NCBI GenBank assembly: GCA_020162035.1
Contig: JAIUNM010000016.1
Coordinates: forward strand, 1 to 64,000
Source: Bacteroidota bacterium
Lineage (GTDB): Bacteria > Bacteroidota > Bacteroidia > B-17B0 > Aurantibacillaceae
Reading direction: 5' to 3'
Length of the DNA: 64,000 bases
This document shows positions 53,979 through 62,858 of this stretch, piece after piece (position 1 is the stretch's first letter; every line of letters starts with the position of its first letter). Made by a program: the position numbers and the translations under genes. The notes under the pieces were generated by a model that made no database searches, was not told where the DNA came from, and saw only the letters and a program-made list of their open reading frames with translations.

Positions 53979-56878
53979 TGTGATAATATTATAGTTATTA
54001 TAGTTCCTGTTTGGTTTTGATTTAATGTTGATTTATCAATCATACTTACCTCTTGTTTTAAACCTGTAATTTTAGAATTAATTTCTAAAATATTTTTAAT
54101 AGTGCTTGTGCCTAAAGATTTATGACCTGTTTTTGCATGTTCTTTAGCTTTAATTAAACCTACTCCATCATCTTCAATTTTAATAATTAACGTATTTGTT
54201 GATACTTGATTAATTTCTATTGATAAATTTCCATGAGATAATTTTGGCAAAATTCCATGAATAATGCAATTTTCAACATGTGGCTGAATAATCATATTTG
54301 GAATTTTTGTTTCATTTAAATTTATTTTTTCGTCTAATTTAATTTCGTAATCAAACTTATTTTTAAAACGTTCTTTTTCTAATTCTAGATAATATTTTAA
54401 TCGAGTTAATTCATCATTTAAAGTAATTTCGCTTTGCGATGCTTTTTCGATAATCATTCTTATTAATCGCGAAAATTTAGCTAAATATTCGCTTGCTTTT
54501 AAACTGTTATTTGTGTTTATATAATTTTGAATTGAGGTTAACGAATTAAAAATAAAGTGTGGACTTAAAAGCGAGTTCATGGCTTGATGTTTTAATAAAT
54601 TCATTTTTTGTTCATCTTGCAATCGTTTTAACGAATTTATTTTTATTCGTTTTAAAATAACCCAACTTACAAAAGCAATTAAAAGCAAACCAACAACAAT
54701 TATACCAATATATAATAAATTAGCATTTGATAGGGCTTTTTCTTTATCAAACGTAACGGTTGTAGACTGCGACCAAATTATTTTGTTTAACGAAGTTTGA
54801 ATTTCTATTGTACTAACTCCACCTTCTAAATTCCCTAAATTACAAACCGCATTATCTAAATTTTTCCATAAACCATTATTAACTTTATATCTATAATATT
54901 GTTTATTTGGTTTATTAAAATAAGGGCTAATAAAAAAAACACTTACATCGTTTTGGTTTGGATTTAATTTTATTGTAGGTGTACTAAAGTTAATTTCTTC
55001 ACCATTTACAAATATATTATCTATTTTAATTGCTTTTATTTGAGCCTGTGTTTTGTAAATCATGTTTGTATCTACAACTGCAACACCTCTATTTGTAGAA
55101 ATTAAAACTTTATTTTGACTAAAAGATATATCATTTATATTATTTGATTGTAAACCAAAAGTTTTATCAAATAATTGTATTGGTTGTAATTTAGTGTTAC
55201 AAATTAGTAAGCCCATTTGGGTTGCAAGCCAAATATAATTATTATTAAACTCAATTTTTTTAATACTGTTTAATTGAAAATTATCTAACGATTCTATTAA
55301 TTCTCCTGAACAGTAATTTGTTAAACCTCCATCGTGAGCAATGTAAATTTGATTATTAATTAATTTAAAGTCGTTTATTTTATAATTGGTAAATTTTTTT
55401 GTTGAATAATTATACTTTTTTGTTTTAAAATTATAAATATATAAACCTTCGTTTGTGCCTACAAATAAAGTGTCGTTTTGTTTTAAAATTGCATTAATGC
55501 TTGTTCTATAATTTGGGAAAGAAATTAAAGTGTCAATTATTTTTGTTGCATTAACGTTTGTAAGTAATAAATTTGAAAATCTATCAGCAATTATTGCTCT
55601 ATCATTATCTAACGAATATTGAATGTTTGTGATTAAAGGTTCAAATTTTACAACTTCTTTATCAGTTAAAAAATTAGCACTATTCATTTCAAATTGGCTC
55701 CTTTTAAAATAATAAATGGTGCTGCCAACTTCTTTTAAACCAGAAATTGGATCAGGAAAAACATCATCAGGTTTTGATAAAATTTTGGATTGATTAGAAT
55801 TAATGTTTAATCCATATAAACCATTACTTGTTGCTGCAACTAATAAATTTTTATGTAACAACACTTGATTTATATTTAAAGGCTTACTTCTTAAATTAAA
55901 ACTATATGAATTATATGGTGTATTTTGAATATAGAACAATCCATCAGTAAAAGTACCAACCCAAATGTTTTCGTTTTTATCTTTATAAATACAATTTATT
56001 AGTGTTGATGGGATATCTAAAATATCAAAAACATTAAAAGTTGAATTATTTATTTGTAAGTATAAATTATCATCAGGATAAGATGTAAACCAAATTCTAT
56101 CGTATTTATCTACCACAAGCTTGTTTATACTTTTTTCGCCACCAAATAAAAAGGTTTTGCTGGCCTGTGTGTATTTTGGAATAATCTCATTAATTAAGTT
56201 ATTATTTTTTACGAAAATTAATTTGTTTGATGATCCTAAAACTAACTCTCCATTTTCTTTTTCGCAAATAGAATATACTGGAAAATTTGTTTTTGTAATA
56301 GATACTTTTTGTTCGGTACCATTTGTTATATCATATAATCCATTTGCTTTACCAGCATAAACTTTATTGTTTTTAGATTTAAAAATACAAAATGTTCGAT
56401 TTTCTGTTTTTAATAAACTATCCGTTGTTATTTGTTTAGTAGATAAATTAATTATAGATAGTTTAATACCACTTAACAAAACGTAAGCGTAATTTTGATT
56501 AATTATAAAATGATCTGAATTATTTTTAAATTTAAACCCATCTTTATAAATAAGTTTGTTAGTCTCTAAATTTAATGTGGCTACGCCTTCATTTCTTACT
56601 GAAATAAATATTTCATTTTCTATTAAATACGAATTTTGTAATACATTATTATTAACACCATTTAATTTTAGCTTTGTAAAATTGTATCCATCATATTTGT
56701 ATATACCGTTTTGAGTAGTAACATAAATTAAGCCATTAGCATGTTGCTGTATATTAAAAATATTATTACTCGTTAAACCCTCTTCAGCACCTAGTGTATG
56801 AAAATTAAATGTTGGCGTTTGCGAAAAACACAGCAAAGGAAAAACTAATAAAAAGGTAAATATTTTATAAATTTTAAT
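53975..56878 (-). CDS. Reg_prop/Y_Y_Y histidine kinase, apparent ATT start
   Basis: 968 residues if started at ATT 56878. The first standard start in frame is TTG 56836, which removes the n-region of the signal peptide (KIYKIFTFLLVFPLLCFSQ). Domains: two seven-bladed propellers built of NGLYDI, KNENIWVGTF-type repeats (about 40-590), Y_Y_Y domain (about 615-695), a membrane helix (about 725-745), and a His_kinase core with SPHFIFNSLTSIQNYI (phospho-His), PNMIIQPHVENCIIHG and IEDDGVGL. No LytTR response regulator is adjacent. The T9SS protein gene starts within its stop codon. Confidence 0.85.
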   Translation of the reverse strand: MKIYKIFTFLLVFPLLCFSQTPTFNFHTLGAEEGLTSNNIFNIQQHANGLIYVTTQNGIYKYDGYNFTKLKLNGVNNNVLQNSYLIENEIFISVRNEGVATLNLETNKLIYKDGFKFKNNSDHFIINQNYAYVLLSGIKLSIINLSTKQITTDSLLKTENRTFCIFKSKNNKVYAGKANGLYDITNGTEQKVSITKTNFPVYSICEKENGELVLGSSNKLIFVKNNNLINEIIPKYTQASKTFLFGGEKSINKLVVDKYDRIWFTSYPDDNLYLQINNSTFNVFDILDIPSTLINCIYKDKNENIWVGTFTDGLFYIQNTPYNSYSFNLRSKPLNINQVLLHKNLLVAATSNGLYGLNINSNQSKILSKPDDVFPDPISGLKEVGSTIYYFKRSQFEMNSANFLTDKEVVKFEPLITNIQYSLDNDRAIIADRFSNLLLTNVNATKIIDTLISFPNYRTSINAILKQNDTLFVGTNEGLYIYNFKTKKYNYSTKKFTNYKINDFKLINNQIYIAHDGGLTNYCSGELIESLDNFQLNSIKKIEFNNNYIWLATQMGLLICNTKLQPIQLFDKTFGLQSNNINDISFSQNKVLISTNRGVAVVDTNMIYKTQAQIKAIKIDNIFVNGEEINFSTPTIKLNPNQNDVSVFFISPYFNKPNKQYYRYKVNNGLWKNLDNAVCNLGNLEGGVSTIEIQTSLNKIIWSQSTTVTFDKEKALSNANLLYIGIIVVGLLLIAFVSWVILKRIKINSLKRLQDEQKMNLLKHQAMNSLLSPHFIFNSLTSIQNYINTNNSLKASEYLAKFSRLIRMIIEKASQSEITLNDELTRLKYYLELEKERFKNKFDYEIKLDEKINLNETKIPNMIIQPHVENCIIHGILPKLSHGNLSIEINQVSTNTLIIKIEDDGVGLIKAKEHAKTGHKSLGTSTIKNILEINSKITGLKQEVSMIDKSTLNQNQTGTIITIILSQ

Positions 56879-57019
56879 AATGATTTAAATATACAAAAAA
56901 CAAAAATACAGCATTTATTTATTAAAAAAACCAACATAATTAACTAATTTACAACGAGTTAATTAAATTATTTAATTTTAAATAAAACATTTAAAAAAAT
57001 AGAATTACCGTTCGCATAC

Positions 57020-57045
57020 AAAAACCTGCATTTCAAAACATTTTT
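57020..57045 (+). promoter_or_regulatory. Shared upstream element, copy 1 (T9SS protein gene)
   Basis: AAAAACCTGCATTTCAAAAC followed by ATTTTT. Nearly the same sequence at 60280-60304 precedes the kinase gene, and both stand 42 bp (TGCA to first T) before a TAnnTTTG-like box (here TAATCTTA at 57069). AAAAACCTGCAT also occurs at 12313-12324. Confidence 0.45.
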
Positions 57046-57094
57046 TTTAATTATTATGTTTTATGTTTTAATCTTACATAAAATTTAAAAAATT

Positions 57095-60000
57095 ATGAGA
57101 AAAAAATTATTTAAAATTTCAAGTTTATTTTTGTTTGGCGCATTTGTAGCAAATGCACAAACCACAGTTACATTTACTTATACAGGTGCAATGCAAACTT
57201 ATACAGTGCCTGCTGGAGTTACTTCAATTACGGTTGATGCAAAAGGAGGAGAAGGTGGCCTAGCATCAGCGGGAACATCATCTGCCGGTCTAGGAGGTAG
57301 AGTTCAAGCAGTATTAACTGTAACGCCAGGAGAGGTATTAAATCTTTATGTTGGTGGAAAAGGTGTAAATGCCATTTCAACTGCGGGTGGAGCTGGAGGA
57401 TTTAATGGAGGTGGCCTTGGCGGAACTTGGTCTGGTGGAAGATCAGGGGGAGGAGGTGGAGGAGCATCCGATATAAGGCAAGGAGGTAATACTTTGACTA
57501 ATAGGAAAATTGTTGCCTCTGGTGGTGGAGGGACAGGAAACAATTTTATTACTGGTAACGCTGGTGGATATGGAGGGGGGTTAACAGGAGCTGATGGTTT
57601 AACTGGCTCATATCTTGGTGGAGGAGCAACACAAAGTGTTGGTGGCGCACCTAATGGAGCTTTAGGCATTGGTGGGCCTGGTGGTGTTGGACAAACAGGT
57701 GGCGGCGGCGGTGGCGGCTATTATGGTGGCGGTGGTTCTCAATGGGAAGGTGGCGGTGGAGGAAGCAGCTTTACTGATCCTATTGGAGTTACAAGCTTTA
57801 CTCATACAGGAAATTTTCAAACTGGCAATGGTGAAATTAAAATTACTACACCAGCAATGGCATCAGCTTTAAATTTTGATGGCTCAACAGCACCTAATAG
57901 CACACAAGATAGAGTAAATTTAGGAACGAGTTTATCTACTTCATTACAAAACTCTACAAAATTAACACTTGAAGCTTGGGTTTACCCAACATCTTCTTCT
58001 GGTTTAGGTTGTATAGTAGGAAACTACAACACAAACGGACCAGCAGCGTTACAATTTTTATTAAGAAGAGGTACAAGCAATTACCAATTTTGGGTTGGTA
58101 ATGGAAGTACTTGGAACGATGTTAATTCAGTTGCTTCTCCAACTTTAAACACATGGCAACATGTTGCAGGTGTGTGGGATGGAACAGTTAGTAAAATTTA
58201 CATCAACGGTGTTTTATCTGGCACGGTTGCTACAACAATTCCATTTTTAAACAATGCAACTAACGAAGCTTGGATTGGAGGAAACAGCATGAACGAAAGT
58301 TTTACTGGAAATATAGATGAAGTTAAAATTTGGAACAGAGCATTGTGCCAAGGTGAAATTCAAAACAACATGAATACTGAAATAACTTTACCACAAGTAA
58401 ATTTATTGGCATATTATCAATTTAATCAAGGTATTGCTTCGGGTTCTAACACAGCAATTACTTCGTTAATACCGGTTACTGGCCCTACTGGCACATTACA
58501 AACTTTTGTTTTAAATGGTTCAACTTCTAACTGGGTAACTCCTGGCGGAGTAGTTACAGGCAGTAGCCCTGCGCCTTTTATCCCAGCAACAATTTCTGGT
58601 GTAAATGGTGTTTGTAGTGGTTCATCGGCTACTTTAACTGCATCTGGTTTATCTACATACACATGGACTGGTGGCCCAACTACTGCATCATTTGTGGTTA
58701 GTCCTACAGTTACAACTACCTACTCTGTTGTTGGTACTAATTCTGCTGGATGTTTATCTAGCATTGCTACAAAAACAGTTATTGCTTACAATTGCTCGCC
58801 AGCAGCTGCATTAAATTTTGATGGTTCAAATGATTATATAAATACAACTAGCCCTGTTAGTAACGATTTTACAATTGAATATTGGGTAAAAACAACACAA
58901 ACTGCACCTGGTGGGCAATGGTACAATGGTTATGGTATAGTTGATGCTGAAGTTAGTGGAATTACAAATGACTTTGGAACATCGCTTGCAACTAATAAAG
59001 CAGCATTTGGTATTGGTGCTCCAGATGTTACAATTACTTCTACAACTGCAATTAATAATGGTGTTTGGCATCACATTGCCGCATCGTGGGTAAGAAGTAC
59101 AGGGGCAATGAAATTGTATGTAGATGGTAATTTAGAAGCTACAGGAACAAGTGGTACAACAGCAAGAACCTCTTCATTTATTAACATTGGACGTCTTCAA
59201 ACTGGTGCAAATTATTTTAATGGAGATATTGATGAGGTTCGTATTTGGAACAGAGTACTTTGTCAATCTGAAATTCAAAATAACAAAAACGGCGAATTAA
59301 GTTTACCACAAAATAGTTTAGCAGCTTACTACCAATTTAACCAAGGTGTTAACTTTAGCGCAAACCCAACACAAACTACGTTAATTGCACTTGCAGGTAC
59401 AACAGGCACATTAAATAACTTTGCTTTAAATGGAGCTACATCAAACTGGATTTTACCAGGTGCTGTAACTACAGGTAGTAATGCGCCAACATATTTACCT
59501 ATTTCTATTTCTGGTGCAAGTGTAGTTTGTAATGGTGGTTCAACAACGTTTACTGCATCTGGTGCTGGAATAAGCACATATACTTGGACAAGCGGACCAA
59601 ACACTGCAACTTATGCTGTTACACCAAGTGTTACAACAACATACTCTGTAGTTGGAACAACTTCGTTAGGTTGTTTATCAGGTATTACAACTAAAACTTT
59701 AACAGTAGATAATCCAACAGTTACAGCAGCATCTAGCGCAACAGCATACATTTGTGTAGGCCAAACTGCAACATTAACTGCTGGTGGAGCAAACACTTAT
59801 ACTTGGAATACTAATGCAACTACTTCGGTTATTGCAGTGAGTCCAAGTGTAACTACAAGCTATACTGTAACAGGAACAAGCATTAACGGATGCGTTGCTA
59901 ACGCTGTAATATCGCAAAGTGTTAGTACATGTACAGGAATAGATGCAAAAAACAATGCTGTTAGTTTAAATATTTATCCTAACCCTAACAATGGAACATT

Positions 60001-60184
60001 TACAATAGATACTGAAACAGATTTAAATGTAACTATTGTTGATGTTTTAGGTAAAACAGTTTACTCTAATAAATTAACAAGCGGTAAAAACCAAATAAAC
60101 TTAAATAATTTAGTTAATGGTATTTACATTGTAAAAGCAGAAAATAATGGTAAAATTAACACCACTAGATTAATAAAAGAATAA
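57095..60184 (+). CDS. T9SS type A surface protein, Gly-rich and LamG domains
   Basis: 1029 residues with a signal peptide ending FVANAQ. Domains in order: a short beta domain, a very glycine-rich section (about 50-250, GGGGG runs), a LamG/concanavalin-like domain (about 265-450, LTLEAWVYPTSSSG, WKHV-like TWQHVAGVWD), an Ig-like part (about 495-560), a second LamG domain (about 575-750, DFTIEYWVKTTQ, HHIAASWVR), a second and third Ig-like part, and a type A sorting domain at the end (IYPNPNNGTF, VVDVLGK-type IVDVLGKTVYSNK, GIYIVKAE). Surface adhesin or structural protein. A strong terminator follows. Confidence 0.92.
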   Translation: MRKKLFKISSLFLFGAFVANAQTTVTFTYTGAMQTYTVPAGVTSITVDAKGGEGGLASAGTSSAGLGGRVQAVLTVTPGEVLNLYVGGKGVNAISTAGGAGGFNGGGLGGTWSGGRSGGGGGGASDIRQGGNTLTNRKIVASGGGGTGNNFITGNAGGYGGGLTGADGLTGSYLGGGATQSVGGAPNGALGIGGPGGVGQTGGGGGGGYYGGGGSQWEGGGGGSSFTDPIGVTSFTHTGNFQTGNGEIKITTPAMASALNFDGSTAPNSTQDRVNLGTSLSTSLQNSTKLTLEAWVYPTSSSGLGCIVGNYNTNGPAALQFLLRRGTSNYQFWVGNGSTWNDVNSVASPTLNTWQHVAGVWDGTVSKIYINGVLSGTVATTIPFLNNATNEAWIGGNSMNESFTGNIDEVKIWNRALCQGEIQNNMNTEITLPQVNLLAYYQFNQGIASGSNTAITSLIPVTGPTGTLQTFVLNGSTSNWVTPGGVVTGSSPAPFIPATISGVNGVCSGSSATLTASGLSTYTWTGGPTTASFVVSPTVTTTYSVVGTNSAGCLSSIATKTVIAYNCSPAAALNFDGSNDYINTTSPVSNDFTIEYWVKTTQTAPGGQWYNGYGIVDAEVSGITNDFGTSLATNKAAFGIGAPDVTITSTTAINNGVWHHIAASWVRSTGAMKLYVDGNLEATGTSGTTARTSSFINIGRLQTGANYFNGDIDEVRIWNRVLCQSEIQNNKNGELSLPQNSLAAYYQFNQGVNFSANPTQTTLIALAGTTGTLNNFALNGATSNWILPGAVTTGSNAPTYLPISISGASVVCNGGSTTFTASGAGISTYTWTSGPNTATYAVTPSVTTTYSVVGTTSLGCLSGITTKTLTVDNPTVTAASSATAYICVGQTATLTAGGANTYTWNTNATTSVIAVSPSVTTSYTVTGTSINGCVANAVISQSVSTCTGIDAKNNAVSLNIYPNPNNGTFTIDTETDLNVTIVDVLGKTVYSNKLTSGKNQINLNNLVNGIYIVKAENNGKINTTRLIKE

Positions 60185-60217
60185 ACTGGTTTTTTTAGTA
60201 GATTTCCAGTTTAATAT

Positions 60218-60257
60218 AAAACCCTCTTCATATAATTTGAAGAGGGTTTTTTCTTTT
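60218..60257 (+). terminator. Strong rho-independent terminator
   Basis: AAAACCCTCTTCA (60218-60230) pairs perfectly over 13 bp with TGAAGAGGGTTTT (60238-60250) around loop TATAATT, followed by TTCTTTTT. A smaller hairpin AAACTGG...CCAGTTT precedes it. It separates the T9SS protein gene from the kinase operon. Confidence 0.85.
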
Positions 60258-60279
60258 TACTAAAACTCACTCGTCACAT

Positions 60280-60304
60280 AAAACATGCAGTTTATAACAT
60301 TTTT
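60280..60304 (+). promoter_or_regulatory. Shared upstream element, copy 2 (kinase operon)
   Basis: AAAACATGCAGTTTATAACA followed by TTTTT. It aligns without gaps to 57021-57045, with AAAAC, TGCA and AACATTTTT invariant. The distance from TGCA to the -7 box (TAAATTTG at 60328) is 42 bp, as in copy 1. Position fits an activator site. Confidence 0.45.
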
Positions 60305-60327
60305 ATTATAAATTAATTCTAAGCAGT

Positions 60328-60335
60328 TAAATTTG
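60328..60335 (+). promoter_or_regulatory. -7 element (TAAATTTG) of the kinase operon
   Basis: Exact TAnnTTTG, 16 bp before the TTG start at 60351. No TTTG stands at the 19-bp distance, which fits a promoter that depends on an activator. Confidence 0.45.
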
Positions 60336-60350
60336 TTAGGTTTATATTAG

Positions 60351-62159
60351 TTGAAAAATAAAATTCACATACTAATTTTATTGTTATTTGTGTTTAATTG
60401 TATTAAATCACAAAAATTAGATTCCCTAATTCAATTAGAAGAAAATAAATTAAAGCAAATAGATAAAGAAAATCAGCCTCATACTTATTTTAATCAAGCT
60501 GTTTCAACAATAAAATTTTATAACTTAAATGGTTTGTATTTAAAAAGCGAGTTACTGCTTAATTTAATAGATACCCTTAAACTTATAAAAACTACAAGCA
60601 ATAAAATTCAATTTTATATTACTAAAGCTAATACAAGTAAAATTGCACATAAAAATGATTTAGCATTTGAAAATTATTTAAATGCGCTTGCTTTATTAGA
60701 AAAACATAACAACAAAACACTTTATGTTAATACATGTTGCGATGTTGCAGAATATTTTAGAGCAATAGGTAAATATAATTATGCCAGAAATTACATAATT
60801 AAAGCGCAAAATTTATTTGATAAATATGCAATTAAAAACGATACATTGCAATGTAGAATTTATCATAGATACGCCGCAATTTTAAATGAAAATAGCGCAT
60901 CAGATTCTGTATTAATATATACTAAACTTAATATTGAATTAGCAAAAAAAATAAATAATTACGATGCCTTAGGCACTTCTTATAACGAATTAGGGTTTTA
61001 CTATAAAAACAAAAAAATATCGGATAGCTCAACTTATTACTATATAGCTGCAAGAGATATCTTTATGAAATCTAATCAATTTTATGATGCTGCAAATGCG
61101 TATTATAATTATTGTCAGTTATTGTCACATAACACATTAAATCAAAAAAACATATTAAACAATTACCATAAATTATTAGATTTTATTAGACAAAACAAAA
61201 TAGCATATCCATTAACTCGTATTTATTTCGATATGTCTTTTAAGTATTATTTTTTAGGAGATAGCTTAAACTGGTATAAATACATGGCCAATTTTTTAAA
61301 AGAAAACGATAAAGATAATGAAAGAACAAATCAAATTAATTTAAGCAACCAATTGGCTAAATACGAAAAAGAAAAAGCATTAATTGAAAAAAGTAGAACC
61401 GAAGGTAAATTAAAATCTTTAAGGCTAATTTTTAATGAAGAAAAACAAAGAAATACTGCAATAACAATTATTGCAGCATTATTTTTAATACTAATTACAA
61501 TTATTTGTTATTTGTATTATAAAAATTACAAAAAAAATAAAATATTACAAAATCAAAATAAAGTAAAAGACACTTTAATTCAAGAAATACACCATAGAGT
61601 AAAAAATAACTTGCAGTTTGTAAACTCTATTATAAACATGCAAATTAGCTCTGATAACGATAAATCATTTACAGAGCCATTAAACGATGCCGCTCGAAGA
61701 ATATCATCTATGGCATTGGTGCATGAGATGTTATATAGTCAAAATAATACCGAAGGGATAAACGTTAAAACGTATATTGAAGAATTAGTTTTATTAATAA
61801 ATGATGCTGTAAATTCAACTAAACTTCCAATAAAATTTACTATAAATTGCGACTCAATAATTTTTGATTCGGCTAAAGCAACTGCAATTGGAATGATTGT
61901 AACTGAATTAATTAGCAATTCAATTAAACACGCATTTAACAATGTAAAAACACCTGCAATTGAAATTAAATTACTGAGCATAAAAGATGAAATAAGTTTA
62001 GAAGTAAAAGATAATGGCAGTGGTTTACAAGAAAACAAATCGTCTAAAAAAGGAATTGGAACAAGATTAATTGATATTTTTTCGCGTCAATTAAAAGGTG
62101 ATTACATTACAAACTCAAGCCCAATGGGTTTTACCTATAAAATAAAATTTAAACATTAA
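60351..62159 (+). CDS. HisKA_2-type sensor histidine kinase with TPR region
   Basis: 602 residues from TTG 60351. Signal peptide (ILILLLFVFNCIKSQ), helical TPR-like sensor region (about 25-330: NKIQFYITKANTSKI, YNYARNYIIKAQNLF), coiled coil, membrane helix (about 372-390), then HisKA_2 with IQEIHHRVKNNLQFVNSI (phospho-His) and HATPase with ELISNSIKHAFN, VKDNGSGLQ and KGIGTRLIDIFSRQL. Its stop shares bases with the ATG of the response regulator gene. Confidence 0.9.
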   Translation: MKNKIHILILLLFVFNCIKSQKLDSLIQLEENKLKQIDKENQPHTYFNQAVSTIKFYNLNGLYLKSELLLNLIDTLKLIKTTSNKIQFYITKANTSKIAHKNDLAFENYLNALALLEKHNNKTLYVNTCCDVAEYFRAIGKYNYARNYIIKAQNLFDKYAIKNDTLQCRIYHRYAAILNENSASDSVLIYTKLNIELAKKINNYDALGTSYNELGFYYKNKKISDSSTYYYIAARDIFMKSNQFYDAANAYYNYCQLLSHNTLNQKNILNNYHKLLDFIRQNKIAYPLTRIYFDMSFKYYFLGDSLNWYKYMANFLKENDKDNERTNQINLSNQLAKYEKEKALIEKSRTEGKLKSLRLIFNEEKQRNTAITIIAALFLILITIICYLYYKNYKKNKILQNQNKVKDTLIQEIHHRVKNNLQFVNSIINMQISSDNDKSFTEPLNDAARRISSMALVHEMLYSQNNTEGINVKTYIEELVLLINDAVNSTKLPIKFTINCDSIIFDSAKATAIGMIVTELISNSIKHAFNNVKTPAIEIKLLSIKDEISLEVKDNGSGLQENKSSKKGIGTRLIDIFSRQLKGDYITNSSPMGFTYKIKFKH

Positions 62160-62827
62160 TGGAAAAATTAAAAATACTAATTGTAGAAGATGAAGTTTTA
62201 ATTGCAGAAGATTTAAAAGACATTTTAATTTCATTTGGTGTGCAAAATATTTTATTAACACACACTAAAAGCGATGGTTACAATGCATTAAGTTCATTTA
62301 AACCAAATGTCGTGTTATTGGATATTAGAATGGAAAAAGAGCTTGACGGTTTAGAATTAGGAAATTTAATAAACGAAAAATTTAAAATCCCGTTTATTTT
62401 TATTACTGCCCACTCTGATGTGGCTTTAATTCAAAAAATTCTTCAAACAAAACCAGCGGGTTATATAACAAAGCCTTTTAAGAAATCAGATTTATTTGCT
62501 CAGTTAAATTTACTTATTTCTAAATCTTCTGAAAATGCTCAAATTGTAATAAAAGAAAATTATCAAAACGTTATAATTAAACACAATGATATTTTGTTTA
62601 TTGAAAGTGAAGGAAATTATTTAAACATTTATACCTCTTTAAAAAAGCATTTAATTAGAATGACTTTAGAAGAAATGTTTGAATTACTGTCAAACGATAA
62701 TTTCGTAAAAGTTCATAGGTCTTATGTAATTAATAAAACTAAAGTAACAACATTTAATAAAAAAGAAATTGAAATAGGTGAATACAAAATCCCTCTTTCA
62801 AGGGGCTTTGAATTTGACAATAAGTAA
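62159..62827 (+). CDS. LytTR family response regulator
   Basis: 222 residues. Receiver domain (1-125): ILIVEDEVLIAEDL, phospho-acceptor in VVLLDIRMEKELDG, TAHSD and GYITKPFKKSD. LytTR DNA-binding domain (about 130-222): ILFIESEGNYLNIYT, FVKVHRSYVINKTKV. Cognate partner is the HisKA_2 kinase; the two genes overlap by one base. It is the best in-window candidate to bind the shared upstream elements. Confidence 0.93.
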   Translation: MEKLKILIVEDEVLIAEDLKDILISFGVQNILLTHTKSDGYNALSSFKPNVVLLDIRMEKELDGLELGNLINEKFKIPFIFITAHSDVALIQKILQTKPAGYITKPFKKSDLFAQLNLLISKSSENAQIVIKENYQNVIIKHNDILFIESEGNYLNIYTSLKKHLIRMTLEEMFELLSNDNFVKVHRSYVINKTKVTTFNKKEIEIGEYKIPLSRGFEFDNK

Positions 62828-62858
62828 TTTTAAAATGTTGTTTTAAGTTAAAGCTAGT

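Noticed and set aside
57346..57669. A 107-codon antisense open frame rich in Pro in the surface protein gene
   Set aside because: It is the complement of the glycine-rich repeats; GGN codons read backwards give Pro and rarely stop. The sense frame has clear domains.
58426..59796. Several antisense open frames of 60-90 codons within the T9SS protein gene
   Set aside because: They mirror low-complexity Thr/Ala-rich repeats of the sense protein and have no homology-like features.
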